Source: Haladaptatus pallidirubidus (GTDB lineage Archaea; Halobacteriota; Halobacteria; Halobacteriales; Haladaptataceae). Taken from it: a DNA stretch of 64,000 nucleotides. Both the position numbers and the translations under genes were made by a program. Shown here one piece after another: positions 44,899-53,464 of this stretch. The stretch spans positions 248,001-312,000 of the forward strand of contig NZ_CP085307.1 in the NCBI RefSeq assembly GCF_020700235.1, in the 5' to 3' direction. The notes beneath the pieces were generated by a model, which was not told where the DNA came from, ran no database searches, and saw only the letters and a program-made list of their open reading frames with translations. Each line of letters begins with the position of its first letter. Positions within the stretch are counted from its first letter, which is position 1.

Positions 44899-45264
44899 TC
44901 AGACCATCTCGACCACGTATGAGTCGATAGACTTGATGTTTGCGTCCTTCATGTGCCCCTCGAATTTGAACACTTCACAAAATGCGTGGGTGTCTCCATT
45001 GTCGGGGGTTATGACACCGTTCACAGCTGCCATATCACCGTGGAGAATGATGTTTTCGACCGTTATCTCGGAAATCCCATCGTAGAAGAGATTCGTCGAG
45101 TCATCGACAGTAGCTGCGAACTGTCGGTATCCCTCCGCCTGCATCTCGGTGTGACGGTCCAGGAGCAAAGTTTTGGTAAGGTGCGTCCGAAGCTGCTTCA
45201 AGACGGGTAATCCGTGGAGCCAGTCGTCTTCGGTTTCTAATTCGACTATCGACACATCGGCCAT
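44899..45264 (-). CDS. Chimeric small protein: GNAT-like N-terminus joined to SnoaL-like C-terminus
   Basis: A 121-residue reading frame. Residues 1-50 (VELETEDDWLHGLPVLKQLR, MQAEGYRQFA) look like the first strand and helices of a GNAT acetyltransferase. Residues 52-121 (VDDSTNLFYDGISEITVENI, AVNGVITPDNGDTHAFCEVF) look like the second half of an NTF2/SnoaL-like protein. Neither domain is complete: the acetyl-CoA loop of GNAT and the N-terminal helices of SnoaL are missing. The frame could be a fusion made by deletion, and may encode nothing functional. A start upstream at 45336 is possible but adds unlikely sequence. Confidence 0.45.
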   Translation of the reverse strand: MADVSIVELETEDDWLHGLPVLKQLRTHLTKTLLLDRHTEMQAEGYRQFAATVDDSTNLFYDGISEITVENIILHGDMAAVNGVITPDNGDTHAFCEVFKFEGHMKDANIKSIDSYVVEMV

Positions 45265-45437
45265 GCCAGACCGAGATATAGCTGACCGGACAATAAACAT
45301 GCTACTGAGCTCGGCCGAACAAGGTTCGAACCACACTACTATCCAATATTTGCACGACGACGACTAACATCGAGTATGAATTGCAGATTTGGCTCGGGTC
45401 ATCTCAGCCACCATACGTTAACACGGATGGGGAGACA

Positions 45438-46376
45438 ATGAAGCAGTCGCGTGTCATCGTCCTGTTCGTCTTTTTGGTAACGGTCTGGGGCGCGGGCTTC
45501 GTGGCGGTGAAAGCCGGGCTCTCGACCATACCACCAGTGCTCTATGCGGTTTTCCGCTTCGGGATCGGCGCGGTGATCATGCTCGGATACACAGTGTTTC
45601 TTACCGATTATCAGTATCCGGTCGGCCGTCGCGACTGGCTGGCTGTCAGCGCAAACGGGTTATTCATGTTCACGATCTACCCGATCGCGCTCTTCCTGGG
45701 CCAGCAGTACGTTTCCGGTGCGATTGCCGCCGTAGTATCCGCGTTGATTCCGTTGCTTACCCCGGGATTGACGCTTGCGTTGCTACCGAGTGAGCGCTTG
45801 CGGGCACGCGACCTCTTCGGCGTCACCCTCGGATTCGTCGGCGCAGTCCTCGTCGTCCACCCGTCGCCATCGAATCTCTTCGGGGCGCGGACGTACGGAC
45901 TCGCGCTACTCGTACTGTCAGCCCTCATGTTCGCGCTGGGCGGTATCGTCGTCAAGCGTATCCAGGCACCGCTTCCGAGCGAAACCCTCGTGGCGTGGTC
46001 GATGGGAATCGGCGTTCTTCCGCTTATCGCTGTCAGTGCCGTCCGGGGCGAGCGGTCAATTGCCTCAATCCAGTGGACTGGTGAAGCGATCTTCGCAACG
46101 CTGTTTCTCGGCGTCATCGTGACCGGCGTGGGATACTTTGTCTACTTCGAGCTGCTCGATCACCTCAGTCCGCTGGAAGTCAACGTCGGCGGGTATCTCA
46201 TGCCGGTGACCGCGGCGATCACCGGGTGGCTCTGGCTAGACGAAATAATCACCTTAGTCACGATGGTTGGATTCCTCGTGATCTTCATCGGCTTCTATCT
46301 GATGAAGGCGGACGAGTTGAAACGTGAGATTGCGAAGATTCGAACGGCAGACATCGAGCCTGTGACTGATGATTGA
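45438..46376 (+). CDS. EamA/DMT-superfamily transporter
   Basis: A 312-residue carrier with ten helices in two EamA repeats: VIVLFVFLVTVWGAGFVAVK, VLYAVFRFGIGAVIMLGYT, SALIPLLTPGLTLALLPSER in the first half and LALLVLSALMFALGGIVVKR, PVTAAITGWLWLDEIITLVT in the second. The start MKQSRVIVL at 45438 follows GGAG by 5 bases. EamA carriers export metabolites such as amino acids or nucleosides. An HxlR-type regulator follows 105 bases downstream on the same strand and may be linked to it. Confidence 0.88.
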   Translation: MKQSRVIVLFVFLVTVWGAGFVAVKAGLSTIPPVLYAVFRFGIGAVIMLGYTVFLTDYQYPVGRRDWLAVSANGLFMFTIYPIALFLGQQYVSGAIAAVVSALIPLLTPGLTLALLPSERLRARDLFGVTLGFVGAVLVVHPSPSNLFGARTYGLALLVLSALMFALGGIVVKRIQAPLPSETLVAWSMGIGVLPLIAVSAVRGERSIASIQWTGEAIFATLFLGVIVTGVGYFVYFELLDHLSPLEVNVGGYLMPVTAAITGWLWLDEIITLVTMVGFLVIFIGFYLMKADELKREIAKIRTADIEPVTDD

Positions 46377-46481
46377 TGCTCGCCAGCGTGAACGACCGAG
46401 ACCACCCACTCCCCCTGACGAGCACGGTACTGCTCGAATCACGTGCAACTATAATTCGATGCAAGACGTATTGGCTACCCA

Positions 46482-46763
46482 ATGACGCGAAATGAATGGA
46501 CCGGCGTGTGGGAAGTACTCGGGTGCGAGTGGACCTTTCCCATCTTACGTCACTTGGAGAACGATGGCTTACATTTTAATGAACTAAAACGGCAACTCGA
46601 AGACGCACCGCCGAGTACCGTCTCGCTCCGACTACAGCAGCTGGAGGAAGAAGATCTCATCATTCGGACGGTCGAGCGAACATCGCCGAAGCTAGTCCGA
46701 TATGAACTCACCGACCGCGGGAACGAATTACGCCGGATTCTCGCTGAACTCGCTACGGTCTGA
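46482..46763 (+). CDS. HxlR-family winged-helix regulator
   Basis: A 93-residue protein with the HxlR core: EVLGCEWTFPILRHLENDGL, HFNELKRQLEDAPPSTVSLR, LQQLEEEDLIIRTVE and VRYELTDRGNELRRIL. It is a typical small DNA-binding regulator acting as a dimer, responding to oxidative, electrophilic or other signals in known cases. It lacks the N-terminal Cys of aldehyde-sensing HxlR; C14 in GCEW is in the first helix and might serve. It faces another HxlR-type gene, 49 bases between the two stops. Confidence 0.87.
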   Translation: MTRNEWTGVWEVLGCEWTFPILRHLENDGLHFNELKRQLEDAPPSTVSLRLQQLEEEDLIIRTVERTSPKLVRYELTDRGNELRRILAELATV

Positions 46764-46812
46764 ACATCAGCACTCTCCTTTTTCCTATAAACCGTTCAGA
46801 GAAGGACGGCAA

Positions 46813-47148
46813 TTACAGCTGCTCGATTTGGTCGATGATTTCGACGACGCGCCGCCCGCGTGACGTGAGCGCGTAAATCACGTGCGGCGGTGCCCCATCT
46901 TCAATCGTTCTCGTGATGAGCTGTTCTGCTTCCAGTTCAGAGAGTCGGTCTGACAGCGTATTCGACGGGGCACTGCCGATCGCGCGTTTCAAATCGTTAA
47001 ACCGGAGGTCGCTCTCACTGAGTGCGACAAGCGCAGAAAGTGCCCACTTCGACCGGAAAAGCTCCATCACGCGGGTTTCTTCGACAACCTCTCCGTCTTC
47101 CTTTTCCATGAAGGAACGTATTCGAGCCTCGGTTAAACAGATTTCCAC
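46813..47148 (-). CDS. HxlR-family winged-helix regulator
   Basis: A 111-residue protein with the HxlR core ELFRSKWALSALVALSESDL, FNDLKRAIGSAPSNTLSDRL, SELEAEQLITRTIE and VIYALTSRGRRVVEIID. Translation may start at 47148 or at the Met 13 codons later (MEKEDGE). It converges with the HxlR-type gene at 46482; the two are distant paralogs (both SAPS/DAPPST in the recognition region). Its target is unknown. Upstream lies only a GNAT relic on the other strand. Confidence 0.85.
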   Translation of the reverse strand: MEICLTEARIRSFMEKEDGEVVEETRVMELFRSKWALSALVALSESDLRFNDLKRAIGSAPSNTLSDRLSELEAEQLITRTIEDGAPPHVIYALTSRGRRVVEIIDQIEQL

Positions 47149-47412
47149 ACTTGATTCCGAGAGTCATTGCTCCGCTTTGGTCGGATAGGCCCGAGATATA
47201 ATGCTGGGTACTGTCCAGAGAAACCGTCCTGGCAAGTATTCAGCCTCGAACTATGACAGTCTCTACTACGTTCAAACGACACTACTGCCGAGTTTATCAC
47301 AAAACGGCTCGTAGCGTACATATGAGCGCTTATTTCGGCCAGACAGAGCCAGACGGGCCTGATGAAGCATCGAACCCGTAATTACCGACACATATTACCG
47401 ACACATTTTCGT

Positions 47413-47583
47413 CGAAGTCGGAACCTCCGGCGAGTGAGCGCACAGGTCGGGAGCGTTAACGAGGCGTCAATCGAGCTTCTGGAATCACTTGGGTTTGAAC
47501 ATGAGGGAACTCTGCGGGAGGCCACGTGGTTTCAGGGTGAATATCATGATATGCTTTGGTACGGACTCTTACGCGAAAATTGA
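47413..47583 (+). pseudogene. C-terminal remnant of a GNAT (RimJ-type) acetyltransferase
   Basis: The frame reads LRRVSAQVGSVNEASIELLE, then SLGFEHEGTLREATWFQGEY and HDMLWYGLLREN before TGA. This is the last part of a RimJ/RimL-type N-acetyltransferase. The acetyl-CoA-binding half is not present upstream, where two copies of ACCGACACAT flank the join. It is a truncated relic. Confidence 0.75.
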
Positions 47584-48013
47584 CGGACAATGGATCGAAG
47601 GTGACCTCCGGAATACAACAATTTCGTGACTTAACGCCCTCCAAACAGAACTCAATTGGTGGTATTACCATATCTCAGATAAGACGTGAATGTACAACAG
47701 GTGTTGTCCTACAACAGCTATTGTTAATAAAATTGACAAGTATTATCTCCTCTCCTCACCTACCAACTCTTGCAATGGCTTGGGAACATCGCCGAAATTT
47801 CTCGAACGAAGAACAAGAAAACCAAGAACCACGCGCTGGCACTAAGTGGTGGTTCATTGCCGGTGTTGCCTCTGCAGCAGGCACCGGATAAGCACACATA
47901 CCAGCGCACTAAGGCACACTGGAAAGAGCAGCTTAAAGACAGGAACGTTGCAACCGCTCCTGTAGATACACTCGACAATTCAGATTTAGCTACGTACCTC
48001 GTACAGACCGATT
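47584..48013. other. Intergenic stretch with a possible very short peptide
   Basis: A 38-codon frame at 47776-47891 (MAWEHRRNFSNEEQENQEPR, then WWFIAGVASAAGTG) could encode or be the start of a small membrane protein cut by a frameshift, as a second frame continues past it towards the TrmB gene. Neither is recognised. Confidence 0.35.
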
Positions 48014-49093
48014 ATGGAAACCGGTGAACTCATTTCAGTACTAAAAGACGCTGGGTTGTCCCCTTATCAGGCCAGGGCCTACGTTACACTACTTGAACTC
48101 GGAGCAGCGTCGGCGAGCGAGATAGCGACCGCAAGTGGTGTTCCAGGACCACGTATCTATGATGTCCTCCGTGACCTGGAAGATGACGGGTACGTCGTCA
48201 CGTACGAACAAGACCAGTTATACGCCCGTGCACCCGATCCGGCAGATGCGCTCGGAAGCCTCAGAAATCGTGTCGGGCGCTTCGAATCTGGCATTGAGGA
48301 GATCGAATCTCGCTGGCAGCAGCCGGAGACTCATGATCATGAAATCACCATCGTCCGGCGATTCACGACGATCTTCGAGCAAACTAGACGAGATATTCGT
48401 GATGCCGAACATCATGTTCTCATGTCGTTGACTCCCGTTCAGTTTCAGAAACTCCGACCGACGCTTCGCGAGGCGTACGAACGTGGTGTCTATACCAGTG
48501 TCGTGATCCATCCACGGCCGGATGAAGAATTTTCGCTTGACACGGAGGATTTCGAAGGAATATGCACGGAGGCACGCCGGACGGTCTCCTGCTGGGGAAA
48601 GCCTTTCGCCGCCCTAATCGACCACCAGAAAGTCGGCTTCGCCTTGTACATCGGTTCAGCCGACGAGTACGGTATCCTTGTTGACGATCCGCTCCATGAA
48701 TTCGTGTTCTGGTTCTATCTTGCGGGTTTAGCGGAAATCGCTGAGCCGTTACACCAGGATTCGACGCAACTGCCGATTGTTTTCGGAGAAATACGCGACT
48801 GCATTCGAATGGTTGAACCACTATTACGCGATGATGCAACTGTGATTGCTCAAATTCACGGTCGGTGGACTCACACGAAACGCGCGTGTGAGTTTTCAGG
48901 ACAACTCATTGACATCCAATATGCTGGCGAACCAGCCACTGATGGACCGGCATCCGTATTTCATTTGATCGGGCAGGCTACGCTTGTCATTGAGACGGAT
49001 GATGAACACTATACGATTGGCGGTCATGGTGCAACTCTCGAAGATATTGAGGTAGACCGAGTCATCATTGAGGACATTACATTTCTCAATTGA
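48014..49093 (+). CDS. TrmB-family transcriptional regulator
   Basis: A 359-residue regulator. The winged helix lies at residues 5-75 (LISVLKDAGLSPYQARAYVT, ASEIATASGVPGPRIYDVLR), followed by a coiled segment (LGSLRNRVGRFESGIEEIES) and the PLD-like middle domain of TrmB proteins (HHVLMSLTPVQFQKLRPTLR, IHPRPDEE). The last 110 residues form the sugar- or ligand-binding tail found in TrmB and TrmBL regulators. Known members repress or activate sugar transport and metabolism in archaea. Its target could be the sugar loci nearby; no binding site was identified. Confidence 0.88.
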   Translation: METGELISVLKDAGLSPYQARAYVTLLELGAASASEIATASGVPGPRIYDVLRDLEDDGYVVTYEQDQLYARAPDPADALGSLRNRVGRFESGIEEIESRWQQPETHDHEITIVRRFTTIFEQTRRDIRDAEHHVLMSLTPVQFQKLRPTLREAYERGVYTSVVIHPRPDEEFSLDTEDFEGICTEARRTVSCWGKPFAALIDHQKVGFALYIGSADEYGILVDDPLHEFVFWFYLAGLAEIAEPLHQDSTQLPIVFGEIRDCIRMVEPLLRDDATVIAQIHGRWTHTKRACEFSGQLIDIQYAGEPATDGPASVFHLIGQATLVIETDDEHYTIGGHGATLEDIEVDRVIIEDITFLN

Positions 49094-49196
49094 GCTAATA
49101 TTTATCAGACTGTTTTAATATCCATCATCTGGTTGTATCTGTGTTGAATTATAGCAAACTGAACCTAAAACTTACTATCATCTCAATCTGACGCGC

Positions 49197-49286
49197 CGTC
49201 AATCTCTTGGTTTAGATCGAATTGACAGGTGAGTACGAGCAGTCACCGATTGTAACGGCAATATACGCTAGAATCGCTTAACTAGA
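49197..49286 (+). pseudogene. Short relic of the same DDE transposase
   Basis: In the sequence just before the membrane gene, IELTGEYEQSPIVTA and nearby bases (CAGGTGAGTACGAGCA) match the C-terminal part of the transposase relics at 17763 and 32100. Only about 30 codons remain with stops. Confidence 0.6.
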
Positions 49287-49318
49287 CAGTGCCGAACCAG
49301 TAATGAGATCGGCTGTAA

Positions 49319-49747
49319 TTAATATAAAATAGTACGAACTTTTCGGAGAAAGAGGCCATACAGGTGTGCTCCAGTCCCTATCACAACGAGGACCCCAGCA
49401 AAGGCGAGGAATATGAGCGACGTTGGGGAGTCAGTACTGGGTGGGAAGACAAAATGATAGCCGAGTAAATACACGAAGAGACCACTAACTGGCCCTAATG
49501 CGAGGAAAATTGCCGTTTTGATGTCTTGACCGTCTAACGATGCGTAGAAGGAACTTACTCCGACGACGAGAAGGACACCAGCCATGACAAAGGCGGGGAG
49601 TTCTCCAAGTGACTGACCAGTGGTTTCATACAAGAATCGATCAGTTCCGAACGTTAGCAGTGTTATCACTCCCAAAATCGCAGAGAAGATACGATAGCCA
49701 ATTCGAGGAGGGTTCCCTGTCTTATGGAGGGGATTTAGGGCGTCCAT
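49319..49747 (-). CDS. Four-helix membrane protein of unknown family
   Basis: A 142-residue protein with four membrane helices: IFSAILGVITLLTFGTDRFL, LPAFVMAGVLLVVGVSSFYA, TAIFLALGPVSGLFVYLLGY and LIFLAFAGVLVVIGTGAHLY. The N-terminus (MDALNPLHKTGNPPRIGYR) is cytoplasmic-like and basic. No family is recognised. It is an isolated minus-strand gene beside a transposase relic. Confidence 0.7.
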   Translation of the reverse strand: MDALNPLHKTGNPPRIGYRIFSAILGVITLLTFGTDRFLYETTGQSLGELPAFVMAGVLLVVGVSSFYASLDGQDIKTAIFLALGPVSGLFVYLLGYHFVFPPSTDSPTSLIFLAFAGVLVVIGTGAHLYGLFLRKVRTILY

Positions 49748-50075
49748 ATGCCGAAGATGATATCTTATTGACTATATGTCTTAGGGTGGTTCAGGCTGAA
49801 TTCTCAAAAGTGGGCTCGGTCAGAAGTTGCGACTGGCGATTCGAGCTTCTATACATTCAGGGCCTCACCAATGGTGGAATAACGGGAGTTGGAATGTAGC
49901 TGGCCTTGCTATTAAAACAGATGACAACAAAATGGCTCAAGATTCACCGATATCAGTGGCAGAAAGCTGGACGGACTATGAAACTTGTGGGGTGTTCTTA
50001 GAGGTAGGACCAGATTGGGTTCAGAATGCAGAAGTGACCTGTGCTTCGGTCACCATCGTTTGGCCCGAACTCGAC
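49748..50075. other. Intergenic stretch, nothing recognised
   Basis: About 330 bases between the four-helix membrane gene and the SMP-30 gene. No supported gene was found. Confidence 0.4.
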
Positions 50076-50963
50076 CTACTCAGTCACGACTCTAGAATGG
50101 TACTCTGGAACACCACCTACTGGAAGTCCAGTTACTCGAAAGAGAGCTCCGGCACCGTCACCCTCTTTTGATCGGCAACCACCTTCCCCAAGTGCGGTTG
50201 TCACATAAAGATCTTTGAAGTCTGGGCCGCCGAAGACGACGCTTGACACTTTGCGAGCCGGAAATTCAATTTCGTCGATGGAGTTCCCATTTTGGTCGTA
50301 CCGTACGGCGACGCCACCATTCCACCGTGCTGACCATACACAACCGTCGGCGTCAACAGTCATTCCGTCGGGAATACCGTTATCCGCCGGTGTTTGGACG
50401 AACGTTCGACGAGAGGAAAGTTCTCCGCTTTCACGGGAATAGTCGAACATATAAATACGCCGGGCGTTCGATTCAGTGAAATAAAATGTTTTTTCGTCGG
50501 CGGTAAACCCCATGCCATTGGCGATATTGATGTCCGAAAGGACGGTTGTCACAGATCCGTTTCTGTCGAGTCTATAGAGTGAACCAAGATGGTTCTCGGT
50601 CGGCATTGACCCGCAGAATACCCGTCCCTCGGGCGTGGCAATAACATCGTTGAATCGGCCATTTGCTTCCCTGTCGATGCCATCAACGACGACAGTCGTC
50701 CTAGACGTCGCCGGTTCCCATTTAGTTATGTGACCACCAGCCCCGAAGAGCAATAGTGCCCCATCCTCTTCGATAGTGAATCCTCCAATGGCGGACGCGT
50801 CAGGCGTCTCGTAGGCGAGTTCGTTTGAATCTGTTTTGGGATCATAGCAATAGAGTTTCCCCGGCGGAATATCGAGCCAGTAGAGCCGTTTCTCGTCTGG
50901 ATGCCACAGCGGATTTTCGCCGGTTTCGGCGTGCACGTCTGCGACACGTTCAATTCGTACCAT
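50076..50963 (-). CDS. SMP-30/gluconolactonase-family sugar lactonase
   Basis: A 295-residue six-bladed beta-propeller hydrolase of the SMP-30/gluconolactonase family. Metal-site segments: GENPLWHPDEKRLYWLDI with the Glu ligand, NGRFNDVIATPEGRVFCGSM with the Asn ligand, NGMGFTADEKTFYFTES and IPDGMTVDADGCVWSARWNG with the Asp. It opens sugar lactones formed by a sugar 1-dehydrogenase. In this locus it would hydrolyse a pentonolactone such as arabinonolactone, giving the acid that the dehydratase at 56750 uses; this is inference from neighbours. Start chosen at MVRIERV (50963); two further codons upstream are possible. It is the last gene of the minus-strand transporter group. Confidence 0.85.
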   Translation of the reverse strand: MVRIERVADVHAETGENPLWHPDEKRLYWLDIPPGKLYCYDPKTDSNELAYETPDASAIGGFTIEEDGALLLFGAGGHITKWEPATSRTTVVVDGIDREANGRFNDVIATPEGRVFCGSMPTENHLGSLYRLDRNGSVTTVLSDINIANGMGFTADEKTFYFTESNARRIYMFDYSRESGELSSRRTFVQTPADNGIPDGMTVDADGCVWSARWNGGVAVRYDQNGNSIDEIEFPARKVSSVVFGGPDFKDLYVTTALGEGGCRSKEGDGAGALFRVTGLPVGGVPEYHSRVVTE

Positions 50964-51054
50964 GGGCAATTTTCATCCTGAAACCACATCAAGATACTCT
51001 TTGAATCTAACTAAGCGTACACCTGGAATTATAATCCATGATTGACTTCTTCCG

Positions 51055-51687
51055 TTATGGATCACCGTTTTGGGCGATTTGCGATACATTGGTCTGGACG
51101 ACTTCTAAATGAAAGCTAAATAAAATTGCAGGGATTATGACGACTAGCCCGACGATCGAAATGATACCAATTAGGAGGAGAACACCCGAAGTTAGCATGA
51201 TCATCATAGAAAGTAGTGGATTGTGGATTACCCAGCCGTAGCTATCTTTTACTGCTTCTACGAACGTGCACCCATCGGAAAGGCGGACAAATGTTGTAAG
51301 TGATATGAGCAAGAGAAATGCGAACAGATACACACCACCAATAGCGAAGACGATATAAAAAGTGGAATTTGTTACAATATATTGGTGAAAGTAAATAGCT
51401 GTGATTATGCCGACGATGATGGGAACAAAGCCTAAAAGAGTCGCATTGAGGCCATGACGACGCAGTGTTCGACGAATCATCCTCGTCTCAATCCGGTCGC
51501 CATTTCGGATCGAATGTATTGCCGAGTACGCGCCAAGTGTGGCCGGACCAGATGTTACAAGGGGAAGCGAGCCAACAAACCAGCAAATGCTTATTATCAC
51601 GAGAGATATGCTATGTTGGAAGATAAAAGTCCCAGTCCGCTGAAACGAGCGGCGAAAATGATCCATACTCGTGGTTGTGGTGGTCAT
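51055..51687 (-). CDS. DUF624 (YesL-like) membrane protein
   Basis: A 210-residue membrane protein with about five helices: SISLVIISICWFVGSLPLVT, LGFVPIIVGIITAIYFHQYI, FYIVFAIGGVYLFAFLLLIS and VLLLIGIISIVGLVVIIPAI. It matches the DUF624/YesL family, usually found in operons of oligosaccharide ABC transporters in Firmicutes. The ATG at 51687 overlaps the permease TGA by 4 bases (ATGA), so it is co-translated with it; a longer upstream frame is antisense-like and rejected. Function is unknown; the family is always linked to sugar import, so an assembly or regulatory role is likely. Confidence 0.78.
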   Translation of the reverse strand: MTTTTTSMDHFRRSFQRTGTFIFQHSISLVIISICWFVGSLPLVTSGPATLGAYSAIHSIRNGDRIETRMIRRTLRRHGLNATLLGFVPIIVGIITAIYFHQYIVTNSTFYIVFAIGGVYLFAFLLLISLTTFVRLSDGCTFVEAVKDSYGWVIHNPLLSMMIMLTSGVLLLIGIISIVGLVVIIPAILFSFHLEVVQTNVSQIAQNGDP

Positions 51688-52544
51688 CCGGTTGTCCCTT
51701 GGAACTTCACCGCTTCGATGATGCGATCCTGTAATAGTAAGAACAATATAAACAACGGTAGCGCGGCGATGACCCCGGAAGCCATGATAAGGCCCGGCTG
51801 GAACGTGAAAGTATCTCGGAGCACAACCAATCCGAGCGGGAGAGTGAACGAACTCTGACTCTGGAGCACCACCACGGGCCAAACGAATTGATTCCAGTTG
51901 AAGACGAATACGAAGATGGCCAGGGCAGAAAGGATCGGTTTCGAAATCGGGAGGATAATACGGGTATAGATTTGGAAGCTCGAGAACCCGTCTAGTCGAG
52001 CGGCCTCGTCGTACTCGTCGGGGATGTCACGGAAAAACTGATAAAGTAAGAAGACTCCAAGCGGATTCGCCACTGCAGGAAGGATTACGCCGAGTAAGTC
52101 ACTAACGAGACCCAGATCAGCCACGATGATAAACAGCGGCACCAGATTCACGTAGAAAGGGACAAGGAAACTGGCAACGATGATGCTCAACAATACCGAT
52201 TGGCCAGGCCAATCCAACCGCGTGAGCGAGAAGGCGATCATCGAATCGACGATCAGGACGAGTACTGTCGCAACCGTTGCGACGACAAAGGTGTTGATCA
52301 CCCACGGGATAATCATTGAACTAGAGATTAATTCCGAGTAGTTCGCGAAAGTGATCTCGGGCGGAATGAAATGAGGTGTCGAACTGATCGCGATGCTCTC
52401 GGGCTGGAGGGATAGCGAAATCATATAGAGGTACGGCAACACGAACAGAAGTGCAACGCCGTACAACCCAACATGGATTGCTATCGTACGCAGCATATTG
52501 TCATTACTGATACCACTGATTCGACTGACGGTGGAATTACTCAT
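51684..52544 (-). CDS. Carbohydrate ABC transporter permease (MalG-like)
   Basis: A 286-residue permease with six helices and the ATPase-contacting EAA loop: EYDEAARLDGFSSFQIYTRI, then ILPISKP. The N-terminal LYGVALLFVLPYLYMISLSL is typical of the MalG subgroup of CUT1 transporters. It forms the channel with the MalF-like protein, whose gene overlaps it by 4 bases upstream; downstream it overlaps the DUF624 gene by 4 bases. The likely cargo is an arabino-oligosaccharide or other pentose oligomer. Confidence 0.9.
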   Translation of the reverse strand: MSNSTVSRISGISNDNMLRTIAIHVGLYGVALLFVLPYLYMISLSLQPESIAISSTPHFIPPEITFANYSELISSSMIIPWVINTFVVATVATVLVLIVDSMIAFSLTRLDWPGQSVLLSIIVASFLVPFYVNLVPLFIIVADLGLVSDLLGVILPAVANPLGVFLLYQFFRDIPDEYDEAARLDGFSSFQIYTRIILPISKPILSALAIFVFVFNWNQFVWPVVVLQSQSSFTLPLGLVVLRDTFTFQPGLIMASGVIAALPLFILFLLLQDRIIEAVKFQGTTG

Positions 52545-53464
52545 GCTGAATCACTCCCGATGTACCGATAGTTGATGTACGAAACGCCGACGAGAATAGC
52601 GAATAGCAGATAGCCGATTGCTGCGGCGTAGCCGAACCGCTGTTGGCTAAATGCCGCATTATAAAGATAGAAGACGAGCGTCATAGTGGCGTTGTTGGGC
52701 CCACCGTTCGTCATCACGTACGGCTGACCGAACACCTGAAACTGCTGTATAAACTGAATGATGACGACGAACGCGATCGCGTTGCGCATCTGTGGAAGCG
52801 TGATGTCTCGAAACGCTCGCCACGTACCTGCTCCATCAAGCTTGGCTGCTTCGTACAGTCGTTGTGGAACGTTTTGGCGTGCAGCGAGTAAGATGACAAA
52901 ATTGAAGCCGAGAAGCCACCAGTCGGTGACCAGGGCGAGCACTGGCATCGCCAACGTTGGAGAACCGAGCCAATCAGGTGGACTATCCATTATGAACCCG
53001 AGATAATAATTGAGAGGGCCGAATCCGGTCATCAAGAACAGCGACCAGACGATTCCAACAATTGAGACGGTCAGGATATACGGACTAAAGTATATCGTCT
53101 GTAGGTGCCGCCAACCGAACACCTTCTTGTTGACTCCGAGGGCAAGCGCTAAACTCAAAATTACCATCGTCGGTACAGTGAGGACGACGAAATACACGGT
53201 GTTCCATAACGCATTCCAAAACGCTGGATCCTGGAACATTGAGACGTAGTTCTGTATGCCGATGAACTGTGACTGTGAGGGAAAGAGTGGATCCCACTCG
53301 AAGAGGCTCATATAGAGTCCTTGTAACAATGGATACAGGAGGAATAAACAGAAAAAAGCGAGATACGGGAGAGAAAACAGAATACCATCAATCGTCTCTC
53401 GCTGTCGAAGAATCTTTCTTATACGGTGCTGTCTGTCCCAACCGAATCGATCTTTAATTGACAT
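52541..53464 (-). CDS. Carbohydrate ABC transporter permease (MalF-like)
   Basis: A 307-residue permease with six helices and the EAA loop RLYEAAKLDGAGTWRAFRDI, then TLPQMRNAIAF. The N-terminal LFSLPYLAFFCLFLLYPLLQ is typical of MalF/UgpA-type CUT1 subunits. Its ATG lies within the end of the binding-protein gene (overlap of 11 bases), and its end overlaps the MalG-like gene by 4 bases, so all are one operon. Confidence 0.9.
   Translation of the reverse strand: MSIKDRFGWDRQHRIRKILRQRETIDGILFSLPYLAFFCLFLLYPLLQGLYMSLFEWDPLFPSQSQFIGIQNYVSMFQDPAFWNALWNTVYFVVLTVPTMVILSLALALGVNKKVFGWRHLQTIYFSPYILTVSIVGIVWSLFLMTGFGPLNYYLGFIMDSPPDWLGSPTLAMPVLALVTDWWLLGFNFVILLAARQNVPQRLYEAAKLDGAGTWRAFRDITLPQMRNAIAFVVIIQFIQQFQVFGQPYVMTNGGPNNATMTLVFYLYNAAFSQQRFGYAAAIGYLLFAILVGVSYINYRYIGSDSA

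Noticed and set aside
45110-47583. GNAT-like head at 45264 and GNAT tail at 47413 as halves of one inverted gene
   Set aside because: The head looks RimI-like and the tail RimJ-like, so they are probably from different subfamilies, and the needed partner sequence at the junctions was not found.
47776-47891. 38-codon frame with one hydrophobic stretch
   Set aside because: Short, no family, and followed by sequence in another frame; could be a decayed gene but not supportable.
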